NCBI RefSeq assembly: GCF_002855795.1 | Contig: NZ_NJPO01000165.1 | Location: 1-5,199 of the forward strand | DNA: 5,199 nucleotides | Direction of reading: 5' to 3' | From: Candidatus Palibaumannia cicadellinicola | GTDB lineage: Bacteria; Pseudomonadota; Gammaproteobacteria; Enterobacterales; Enterobacteriaceae | Shown: positions 1 through 5,199 of the stretch, one piece after another | Layout: the number at the start of each line of letters is the position of its first letter | Numbering within the stretch: the first letter of the stretch is position 1 | The notes under the pieces: generated by a model | The model's database searches: none | Told to the model about the DNA's origin: nothing | Seen by the model: only the letters and a program-made list of their open reading frames with translations | Program-made: the position numbers and the translations under genes

Positions 1-36
1 TAATTAAGGCATAAAGTATACAGATGTAATAGGCAT

Positions 37-115
37 AATAAGCAGCTTATTTTAGATATAATTATTAAAAAATACCATATCGTGGTATTACTAATATACA
101 AGCAAGCTGCTTATT
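37..115. repeat. Nested inverted repeats upstream of gyrA
   Basis: The 12-base arm AATAAGCAGCTT (37-48) is the exact reverse complement of AAGCTGCTTATT (104-115), with 55 bases between. The left arm lies inside a 15-base palindrome of its own (37-51, 7-base arms around A44). A second perfect inverted repeat sits between the arms: AATACCA (71-77) and TGGTATT (83-89) around a 5-base centre. The core AGCTGCTT occurs a third time at 173-180, directly before the gyrA start codon. An 8-base direct repeat, AGGCATAA, also lies at 7-14 and 31-38. These repeats are seen directly. Their function is unknown; operator sites, a cruciform upstream of a supercoiling-related gene, or relics of a divergent promoter region are all possible. 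In E. coli ubiG is divergent from gyrA, so the region may also serve a gene to the left of the window. Confidence 0.75.
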
Positions 116-128
116 TAATTAGAAAAAA

Positions 129-137
129 TGGTATAAT
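129..137 (+). promoter_or_regulatory. Extended -10 promoter of gyrA
   Basis: TGGTATAAT is a full-consensus -10 hexamer (132-137) preceded by the TGn extension (129-131). Transcription would start near 144, giving a leader of about 38 bases. No good -35 hexamer lies 16-18 bases upstream, where the right arm of the inverted repeat and AT-rich sequence are found; an extended -10 can compensate for this. A Shine-Dalgarno sequence AAGGA (167-171) is 10 bases before the ATG. In E. coli, gyrA transcription rises when DNA relaxes, and the -10/start region is important for this; whether that holds here is not shown by the sequence. Confidence 0.7.
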
Positions 138-181
138 AGTTTGAACAAAAGCTTGATTTTTTATGTAAGGATAGCTGCTTC

Positions 182-2719
182 ATGAGCGACCTAGCTAAAG
201 AAATGACACGGATTAGCATCGAAGAAGAACTTAAACGTTCTTATCTAGATTATGCTATGTCAGTGATTGTAGGACGTGCGTTACCAGATGTACGAGATGG
301 ACTAAAACCAGTACATCGTCGTGTATTGTATGCCATGAGCGTACTTAGTAATGACTGGAATAAACCTTATAAAAAATCTGCACGTGTAGTCGGTGACGTT
401 ATTGGTAAATATCACCCACATGGTGATACTGCGGTCTACGATGCCATCGTGCGTATGGCACAACCCTTCTCGCTGCGTTACATGTTAGTAGACGGTCAGG
501 GTAATTTTGGTTCCGTTGACGGAGATTCCGCTGCCGCGATGCGTTATACAGAAGTACGGATGTCGAAGATATCCCACGAATTGCTCGTTGATCTAGAGAA
601 AGAGACTGTAGATCATGTTCCTAATTACGACGGCACGGAACAGATTCCTGATGTGATGCCTACAAGGATACCCAATATACTAGTAAATGGATCTTCTGGT
701 ATCGCAGTTGGGATGGCGACAAACATTCCTCCACATAATCTTGCTGAGATTATCGATGGCTGCTTAGCCTATATCGATGATGATACGATTAGTATCGAAG
801 AACTAATGAAATATATTCCTGGTCCTGATTTTCCTACAGCGGCGATTATTAATGGTAGGTGTGGTATTGAAGATGCGTACCGGACTGGGCGCGGTAAAAT
901 ATGTCTCCGTGCACGTACCGAAGTAGAAACTGATGTCAAGACTGGGCGTGAAACTATTGTTGTGCGTGAAATTCCTTATCAAGTTAATAAAGCACGCCTG
1001 ATAGAAAAAATAGCTGAATTAGTTAAAGATAAGCGTATCGAAGGCATTAGCGTCCTGCGTGACGAGTCTGATAAAGACGGTATGCGTATTATCATTGGAA
1101 TTAAACGTGACGCAATCGCGGAGGTAGTACTGAACAATTTATACTCAATGACTCAATTGCAGGTGTCATTTGGTATCAATATGGTTGCGCTACATAAGGG
1201 ACAACCTAAGATTTTTTCACTAAAAGAGATATTATCTGCTTTTGTTCGTCACCGCCAGGACGTAGTTACTCGCCGGACTATTTTTGAATTACGTAAAGCT
1301 CGCGATCGTGTTCATATCTTGGAAGCACTGGCGGTAGCGCAGGCTAATATCGAGTCAATCATCGCGCTTACCCGTCAAGCTAATACACCGGCAGAAGCTA
1401 AAGCTGTATTAGTAGTTTACGCTTGGGAGCTGGGTACTTTTGCCTCTATGTTTAATCCTACCGTTAATGATACAGCACGTCCAGAATGGTTAGAAGCGAA
1501 GTATGGTATTCATGATGGCCAGTACTACCTAACAGAAAAACAGGCGGAAGCTATTCTGGATTTACGACTACATAAATTGACTGGCTTAGAGCATGAGAAG
1601 CTCATGATAGAGTACCAAGAACTATTGATGAAGATTGTTGAGCTGCTCCGTATCTTGCACGATCCAGCATGCCTAATGAAAATAATCAGCGAAGAATTAA
1701 GTAGTATTAAAAAACAGTACCACGATCCTCGCCGTACTGAAATTACTACTATTTCTTCAGATCTTATGATGGAAGATCTAATAAACCAGGAAGATGTTGT
1801 CGTAACTCTATCCTACCAAGGATACGTGAAGTATCAACCATTAAATGATTATGAAGCGCAACGACGAGGTGGGAAAGGAAAATCTGCAGCACGAATGAAA
1901 GAAAAGGATTTTATTCATCGTTTACTAGTGGCTAACACCCACGATACTATTCTACTGTTCTCTAGCCGTGGCAGAATGTATTGGATGAAAGTATATCAAT
2001 TGCCAGCAGCAAGCCGCGGTTCACGTGGTCGGCCCATAGTCAACTTACTACCGCTAGAACCGAATGAGCGCATCACCACCATTCTGCCCGTACGTAAATA
2101 CGAGGAAGGACATAATGTGTTTATGGCTACTGCTAGCGGTACGGTGAAAAAAACATCACTAATTGAATTTAGCCGTCCACGCAATGCCGGAATTATTGCA
2201 GTTAATCTACATGGAGGAGACGAGCTAATTGGAGTAGATTTAACTGATGGTAGCAACGAAGTAATGTTATTTTCAGCTTACGGTAAAGTGGTACGTTTCT
2301 CAGAAAGTCAGGTACGTAGTATGGGACGTGCCGCAACAGGCGTACGGGGCATTAACCTAGCAGAGGGTGATAGAGTAGTATCACTAATTGTGCCACGCGC
2401 AGATGGTCATATACTTACCGTTACTAGACATGGTTATGGTAAGCGAACTGCTCAGGCGGAATACCCAACTAAATCACGTTCTACTCAAGGGGTTATATCC
2501 ATTAAGGTGAGCGAACGTAATGGCGAGGTTGTGGGCGCCGTTCAAGTAGATGATTCTGATCAGATTATGATGATCACCGACGCAGGTACACTAGTACGTA
2601 CCTGGGTTTCGGAGGTTAGTATTATTGGTCGTAATACTCAAGGTATCACGCTCATCCGTACTGCCGAAGATGAACATGTGGTAAGCTTGCAGCGTGTAGC
2701 CGAACCAATAGATGATTAA
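182..2719 (+). CDS. gyrA: DNA gyrase subunit A, lacking the acidic C-terminal tail
   Basis: GyrA is the breakage-reunion subunit of the A2B2 type II topoisomerase that introduces negative supercoils using ATP. The 845 residues align to E. coli GyrA (875) with no indel that I can see, so numbering carries over. The winged-helix DNA-gate domain has the catalytic Tyr122 in AAMRYTE. The quinolone region reads [10 protein letters not shown], with Thr83 in place of E. coli Ser83 and Asp87 kept; Thr83 is wild type in several species and is not by itself evidence of resistance. The tower and coiled-coil domains follow, with [11 protein letters not shown] near 174. The C-terminal wrapping domain starts around 535 and contains the GyrA box QRRGGKG at 560-566. 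The protein stops at AEPIDD, so the roughly 30-residue Asp/Glu-rich tail is absent. The strictly shared Arg808 is Trp (TGG). The start is supported by MSDLAKE, AAGGA at 167-171 and the promoter at 129-137. No convincing terminator follows. Confidence 0.98.
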   Translation: MSDLAKEMTRISIEEELKRSYLDYAMSVIVGRALPDVRDGLKPVHRRVLYAMSVLSNDWNKPYKKSARVVGDVIGKYHPHGDTAVYDAIVRMAQPFSLRYMLVDGQGNFGSVDGDSAAAMRYTEVRMSKISHELLVDLEKETVDHVPNYDGTEQIPDVMPTRIPNILVNGSSGIAVGMATNIPPHNLAEIIDGCLAYIDDDTISIEELMKYIPGPDFPTAAIINGRCGIEDAYRTGRGKICLRARTEVETDVKTGRETIVVREIPYQVNKARLIEKIAELVKDKRIEGISVLRDESDKDGMRIIIGIKRDAIAEVVLNNLYSMTQLQVSFGINMVALHKGQPKIFSLKEILSAFVRHRQDVVTRRTIFELRKARDRVHILEALAVAQANIESIIALTRQANTPAEAKAVLVVYAWELGTFASMFNPTVNDTARPEWLEAKYGIHDGQYYLTEKQAEAILDLRLHKLTGLEHEKLMIEYQELLMKIVELLRILHDPACLMKIISEELSSIKKQYHDPRRTEITTISSDLMMEDLINQEDVVVTLSYQGYVKYQPLNDYEAQRRGGKGKSAARMKEKDFIHRLLVANTHDTILLFSSRGRMYWMKVYQLPAASRGSRGRPIVNLLPLEPNERITTILPVRKYEEGHNVFMATASGTVKKTSLIEFSRPRNAGIIAVNLHGGDELIGVDLTDGSNEVMLFSAYGKVVRFSESQVRSMGRAATGVRGINLAEGDRVVSLIVPRADGHILTVTRHGYGKRTAQAEYPTKSRSTQGVISIKVSERNGEVVGAVQVDDSDQIMMITDAGTLVRTWVSEVSIIGRNTQGITLIRTAEDEHVVSLQRVAEPIDD

Positions 2720-2887
2720 AAGCTAAATAAGCTAGCAGAATCATTAACGAAAAGTAATTAGTTAATAATAAACAAGCAAAATAAAAGATTTATAGTGCTA
2801 TGATTAATTTTATTTATCTTAAGTATTTTCTAGCTTTGGGCATGATCTATATGTTTGATAATTTAATGCATTAGTCTCTGAAAATAT

Positions 2888-3991
2888 ATGGCTAAATTAC
2901 GTGTAGGGCTTATTTTTGGTGGTCCGTCACCAGAACATGAAGTTTCACTACAATCTGCTAAAAATATAGTTGAAACTATTGATAAAAACAAATTCGATGT
3001 AGTACTGTTAAGTATAGATAAAGAAGGAAAGTGGCATATTAATGATAGTTCTGATTATTTAATCTACGGGGAAAATCCCAAATATATTTCTCTGAAAATA
3101 AGTAATAAACATATCGCCATCATTCCTGGACGTAAACAGTCACAATTAGTACAGATCGATACCTTAGAGGCATTATGCCAGCTTGATGTGATATTTCCCA
3201 TTGTGCATGGAACTTTAGGCGAAGACGGAAATCTGCAAGGGCTGCTACGCATGGCAAATCTACCTTTTGTGGGTTCTAACGTACTAGGTTCGGCTGTAAG
3301 TATGGATAAAGATATCGCTAAACGACTATTGCGTGATGCAGAAATTCCCGTAGCGCCATCGATCACCTTAACCCGCACTAACCGTAAAGACGTTAGTTAC
3401 GAGCAAATTATCGCTAATCTAGGTCCGTCGCTGTTTATCAAACCAGCGAATCAAGGCTCATCAGTTGGCGTATCTCAAGTAACAGATGGTATTAGTTTTG
3501 ATAACGCACTGACGCTAGCGTTTAATTTTGATCATAAGGTATTAGTTGAATCTACTATCAAAGGCCGTGAATTAGAGTGTGCCGTTTTAGGTAATGATAA
3601 TCCACAGACTAGTGTATGCGGAGAGATTGTATTAAGCGATAACTTTTATTCTTATGAAAAAAAATATCTCAGTGAGCAAGGGGCGCTGATCATAGTACCG
3701 GCTGCTATCAGCCAGAACATCAGTGATACGATCCGCCTTATCGCCGTGCGTGCCTTCCAGGCACTTAACTGCGCTGGAATGGCGCGGGTAGATTTTTTTC
3801 TCACCTATGATAATAAGGTACTCGTTAATGAAGTAAATACCTTGCCAGGGTTTACTAATATAAGTATGTATCCCAAATTATGGCAAGCTAGCGGAGTTAG
3901 TTACCCAGCACTTATTACTCGTTTGATAGAGCTCGCTATGGAGCGTCATTATCAAGATCAAGATAGATCAGTCAGGTTAGGGTCAGTATAA
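2888..3991 (+). CDS. ddlA: D-alanine--D-alanine ligase (DdlA type)
   Basis: This cytoplasmic ATP-grasp ligase joins two D-Ala to make the dipeptide that MurF adds to the peptidoglycan precursor. At 367 residues it matches DdlA (364 in E. coli) rather than the shorter DdlB (306), and similarity to DdlA runs end to end. Visible motifs are the N-terminal GG-SPEHEVSLQSAKN (11-26), the family signature HGTLGEDGNLQG (107-118), the ATP-binding FIKPANQGSSVGV (183-195), the omega-loop Lys259-Tyr260 in YSYEKKY, and the metal ligands Asp302, Glu315 and Asn317 in ARVDFF and NEVNTLPG. Tyr260 fits D-Ala-D-Ala rather than D-Ala-D-Lac synthesis. The last ~13 residues diverge from E. coli. The start MAKLRVG aligns with E. 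coli MEKLRVG, but there is no clear Shine-Dalgarno in the AT-rich bases before it. In E. coli ddlA lies far from gyrA. The 168-bp spacer before it (2720-2887) holds no promoter or terminator I could support. Confidence 0.97.
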   Translation: MAKLRVGLIFGGPSPEHEVSLQSAKNIVETIDKNKFDVVLLSIDKEGKWHINDSSDYLIYGENPKYISLKISNKHIAIIPGRKQSQLVQIDTLEALCQLDVIFPIVHGTLGEDGNLQGLLRMANLPFVGSNVLGSAVSMDKDIAKRLLRDAEIPVAPSITLTRTNRKDVSYEQIIANLGPSLFIKPANQGSSVGVSQVTDGISFDNALTLAFNFDHKVLVESTIKGRELECAVLGNDNPQTSVCGEIVLSDNFYSYEKKYLSEQGALIIVPAAISQNISDTIRLIAVRAFQALNCAGMARVDFFLTYDNKVLVNEVNTLPGFTNISMYPKLWQASGVSYPALITRLIELAMERHYQDQDRSVRLGSV

Positions 3992-4001
3992 ATTGGTAGG
4001 G

Positions 4002-4075
4002 TCGGCATGAGAGGATTTGAACCTCCGCCCCCCGCCACCCCATGACGGTACGCTACCAGGCTGCGCTACATGCCG
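4002..4075 (-). tRNA. proL: tRNA-Pro, anticodon GGG (proL-like)
   Basis: The reverse complement folds into a complete cloverleaf of 74 bases, close to E. coli proL. The acceptor stem CGGCATG/CATGCCG is fully paired; the 6-67 pair is U-A where E. coli has C-G, a compensated change. The D arm (GCGC/GCGT) has one G-U. The anticodon stem CCGTC/GGCGG encloses the loop ATGGGGT, with anticodon GGG complementary to 4039-4041. The T arm is GGAGG-TTCAAAT-CCTCT. C1-G72 and A73, known proline identity elements, are present with G35 and G36. The bases after A73 read CCC, not CCA, so the 3' end must be completed by tRNA nucleotidyltransferase. The gene lies 46 bases downstream of rplY on the same strand and may share its transcript. 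It converges on ddlA. Confidence 0.97.
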
Positions 4076-4095
4076 AAATAAAATATAGATATAAT

Positions 4096-4113
4096 CTTAG
4101 GCGGCTAGCTAAG
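4096..4113 (-). other. Small hairpin between rplY and tRNA-Pro
   Basis: CTTAG (4096-4100) and CTAAG (4109-4113) form a 5-bp stem with an 8-base loop. On the minus strand it is followed by an AT-rich stretch leading into the tRNA. It could be a weak rplY terminator, or a processing or spacer structure in an rplY-tRNA transcript. The stem is short and the downstream sequence is not a clean U-run, so no function is assigned. Confidence 0.3.
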
Positions 4114-4121
4114 TAACTAAC

Positions 4122-4415
4122 CTAGTAGGGGCTTACTCGAAGAAAATCTATGTGGGTGAGTTTCAATTTAAATGGATGACGCTGTATTGCCCATACCTTA
4201 ACTGTAGTTTTGTGACCATTAATAATTAAAGTGATTATATCATGGTAAAAACTTTTTTTGCTCTCGCTCTGCATAATAATTGTTTGATCTAGTTTGATAG
4301 CTACTGGTTTTATATTACCCCCATAAATAATAGCTGGGAACTTATTTACTAAACGTAGGCGACGACTGGCACCTGTACCCTGATCTTTGCGAGTTTCAGC
4401 ATGAAAAGTTAACAT
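4122..4415 (-). CDS. rplY: 50S ribosomal protein L25
   Basis: L25 binds loop E of 5S rRNA in the large subunit central protuberance. The 97 residues match the short single-domain E. coli form (94 residues) without visible indels until the end. The N-terminal RKDQGTGASRRLR (9-21) and NKFPAIIYGG (24-33) and the C-terminal QRHPFKLKLTHIDF (78-91) are characteristic. Residues equivalent to the 5S contacts Ser17, Arg18, Arg21, Tyr31, His88 and Asp90 are present; position 14 is Thr where E. coli has Lys. E. coli ends in HIDFVRA, whereas this protein runs on as HIDFLRVSPY. The longer CTC form with an extra domain is ruled out by length. The ATG is fixed by alignment (MLTFHAE to MFTINAE), but only a distant AGG is found upstream, so ribosome binding looks weak or leader-dependent. 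A candidate promoter lies at 4500-4528. Confidence 0.96.
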   Translation of the reverse strand: MLTFHAETRKDQGTGASRRLRLVNKFPAIIYGGNIKPVAIKLDQTIIMQSESKKSFYHDIITLIINGHKTTVKVWAIQRHPFKLKLTHIDFLRVSPY

Positions 4416-4442
4416 ATATTTATTTTATCATAACCTGTTTAA

Positions 4443-4478
4443 ACCTATCTGATAGGTAGGTGGGGGTGCTAGTAGCAC
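4443..4478 (-). promoter_or_regulatory. rplY leader with two inverted repeats
   Basis: If transcription starts near 4493, rplY has a leader of about 75-80 bases. It contains GTGCT-AGT-AGCAC (4466-4478; 5-bp stem, 3-base loop) and ACCTATC-T-GATAGGT (4443-4457; 7-base perfect arms, which as RNA would form roughly a 5-bp stem with a 5-base loop). A C-rich stretch on the transcribed strand separates them. In E. coli and relatives the rplY leader is reported to take part in autogenous control by L25. I could not recognise a 5S loop-E-like motif here, so any such role is inference. The inverted repeats are seen directly. Confidence 0.5.
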
Positions 4479-4499
4479 ATAATAATATCTTTATTATAT

Positions 4500-4528
4500 A
4501 CTATAAAGATCCTATGTTTTATTATCAA
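4500..4528 (-). promoter_or_regulatory. Candidate sigma-70 promoter of rplY
   Basis: On the minus strand TTGATA (4528-4523) is followed by a 17-base spacer and TATAGT (4505-4500). Each hexamer matches the sigma-70 consensus at five of six positions, and the spacing is optimal. It lies just after the mepS stop codon and points to rplY. A perfect TATAAT at 4498-4493 overlaps downstream but has no suitably spaced -35. AT-rich DNA produces such matches by chance, so confidence is moderate. Confidence 0.55.
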
Positions 4529-4548
4529 TAATCATTTGAAGATATCTT

Positions 4549-5127
4549 TCACAAAGCGATATTTTTTAGTATCCTCCGTGCTTCATAATAACAAGCTTTC
4601 CAATACCCATCATTAAGATTCGAGATCATAACCCCACTGCTAGTAGAAGCATGAACGAAGAGATCATTACCTAAGTAAATTCCGATGTGACTACCAGTCA
4701 AACGACTATTAACGTTAAATAGTACTAGATCACCTGGTAGCAGGTGAGTACGATAAATTTTAGAGCCTAAGTTTTTCTGATTTATAGTAGAGCGTGGAAG
4801 TTTGAGACTAAACTGGTCACGAAAAGTTTTTTGTACAAAAGCAGAGCAATCTATACCCTCTTTGGAGATACCTCCTAGCCGGTAACGTACGCCTTTCCAC
4901 TTGGCATATTGATTAAGTATTTTAGATTTAATCTGAAGATGACTAATCATTTCTTCGAATGTGAATTGATTCTGAGAGGCTTGCAGAAACCAATTAGTTG
5001 AATTTGATACTGCATTCATAGTCCGTTTCGAGTGATAATAATTACTATAGCCTGAACAAAAGACAGCTATCGCTATTGTAAATATTACCTGCAGCATAGA
5101 TATAAAAATATACTGATATTTTCGCAT
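4549..5127 (-). CDS. mepS: NlpC/P60 murein endopeptidase MepS (Spr), lipobox cysteine lost
   Basis: MepS is a cysteine peptidase that cuts D-Ala-mDAP crosslinks in peptidoglycan, allowing new strands to be inserted; in E. coli it is an outer-membrane lipoprotein. The 192 residues match E. coli MepS (188) across the length. The N-terminus has Arg2/Lys3 and a hydrophobic segment (about 7-24). The NlpC/P60 domain follows LQASQNQF (48-55) and carries the catalytic Cys94 in GIDCSAF, His147 in GSHIGIYLG and His159 in FVHASTSSGV. WKGVRYRLGG (78-86) and LPRST (110-114) are also conserved. The E. coli lipobox LSAC aligns with SGY: Tyr27 (TAT) replaces the lipidated cysteine. Cys24 is nearby, but Phe before it is a poor lipobox. 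The catalytic domain looks intact. AAGGA lies 12 bases before the ATG (5140-5144). No terminator is seen after the TGA stop. Confidence 0.95.
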   Translation of the reverse strand: MRKYQYIFISMLQVIFTIAIAVFCSGYSNYYHSKRTMNAVSNSTNWFLQASQNQFTFEEMISHLQIKSKILNQYAKWKGVRYRLGGISKEGIDCSAFVQKTFRDQFSLKLPRSTINQKNLGSKIYRTHLLPGDLVLFNVNSRLTGSHIGIYLGNDLFVHASTSSGVMISNLNDGYWKACYYEARRILKNIAL

Positions 5128-5139
5128 TATTCGTATAAT

Positions 5140-5144
5140 TCCTT
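5140..5144 (-). promoter_or_regulatory. mepS ribosome binding site
   Basis: The minus strand reads AAGGA, 12 bases before the ATG at 5127. The spacing is on the long side, but no nearer start fits the alignment with E. coli MepS. It supports this start over the internal Met11, which would lose the positively charged N-region of the signal sequence. Confidence 0.6.
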
Positions 5145-5187
5145 AAATATCTTTACGGTAAGATAATCTGGTCAGAAGATAACATTC

Positions 5188-5199
5188 TCGATATATCGA
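5188..5199. repeat. 12-base palindrome at the window edge
   Basis: TCGATATATCGA is perfectly self-complementary. It lies 61 bases before the mepS start codon and ends exactly at the window boundary, so it may be longer. It could be an operator upstream of mepS or chance in AT-rich DNA; nothing here decides. Confidence 0.4.

Noticed and set aside
71..89. Intrinsic terminator on the minus strand (hairpin followed by a T-run)
   Set aside because: The stem is AT-rich with only two G-C pairs, and no minus-strand gene lies upstream to be terminated. The repeat is kept as an inverted repeat only.
428..430. Thr83 in GyrA as a quinolone-resistance mutation
   Set aside because: Thr is the wild-type residue at this site in several bacteria, and Asp87 is unchanged; the sequence does not show acquired resistance.
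1996..2256. Open frame of 86 codons on the minus strand inside gyrA
   Set aside because: It lies wholly opposite a strongly conserved part of gyrA, has no recognisable domain or ribosome binding site, and its composition is explained by gyrA codons.
2720..2887. gyrA terminator or ddlA promoter in the spacer
   Set aside because: Only AT-only pairings such as AAATAAAA/TTTTATTT are seen. GATAAT at 2857-2862 lacks a suitable -35 at 16-18 bases. Neither call is supportable.
3064..3378. Open frame of 104 codons on the minus strand inside ddlA
   Set aside because: It is antisense to conserved ddlA motifs and shows no protein family resemblance; it is a shadow of the real gene.
4539..4548. AAGATATCTT palindrome after the mepS stop as a terminator
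   Set aside because: It has no loop-forming centre and no following U-run on the minus strand.
5145..5187. sigma-70 promoter for mepS (CTGACC-N18-GATATT)
   Set aside because: Both hexamers match only four of six positions with suboptimal spacing, which is expected by chance in AT-rich DNA.

Overview
The window looks like chromosomal DNA of a genome-reduced gammaproteobacterium related to the Enterobacterales, most likely an insect endosymbiont. Four intact proteins and one tRNA align to Escherichia coli relatives almost without gaps, but the DNA is AT-rich, spacers are short and AT-biased, and several small terminal features conserved in E. coli have eroded. A sharpshooter symbiont such as Baumannia, or a similar lineage, would fit; this is inference from composition and gene order, and the genus cannot be fixed from the sequence alone.

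Layout: 1-181 is a non-coding region with nested inverted repeats and an extended -10 promoter. gyrA (182-2719, +) encodes DNA gyrase subunit A without its acidic C-terminal tail. A 168-bp AT-rich spacer follows with no clear signal. ddlA (2888-3991, +) encodes D-alanine--D-alanine ligase of the DdlA type. Ten bases beyond its stop is the 3' end of a convergent tRNA-Pro(GGG) gene (4002-4075, -). Then come rplY (4122-4415, -; ribosomal protein L25), a 133-bp spacer with a plausible sigma-70 promoter and a hairpin-bearing leader, and mepS/spr (4549-5127, -; NlpC/P60 murein endopeptidase), with its ribosome binding site just upstream.

The order gyrA - tRNA-Pro(GGG) - rplY - mepS, with these orientations, is a collapsed form of the E. 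coli segment spr...rplY-yejKLM-proL...gyrA, from which tens of kilobases of intervening genes are missing. ddlA does not belong to that segment in E. coli and appears to have been moved in. Functionally the genes are housekeeping: DNA supercoiling, peptidoglycan precursor synthesis, proline decoding, the 5S rRNA-L25 complex, and cell-wall expansion. Keeping ddlA and mepS suggests the organism still makes and remodels peptidoglycan.

I found no mobile element, CRISPR array, toxin-antitoxin or defence system, and no undescribed multi-gene system. The interesting points are reductive changes: the missing GyrA acidic tail, a MepS whose lipidation cysteine is now tyrosine, a tRNA gene that no longer encodes CCA, the repeat cluster before gyrA, and the structured rplY leader.
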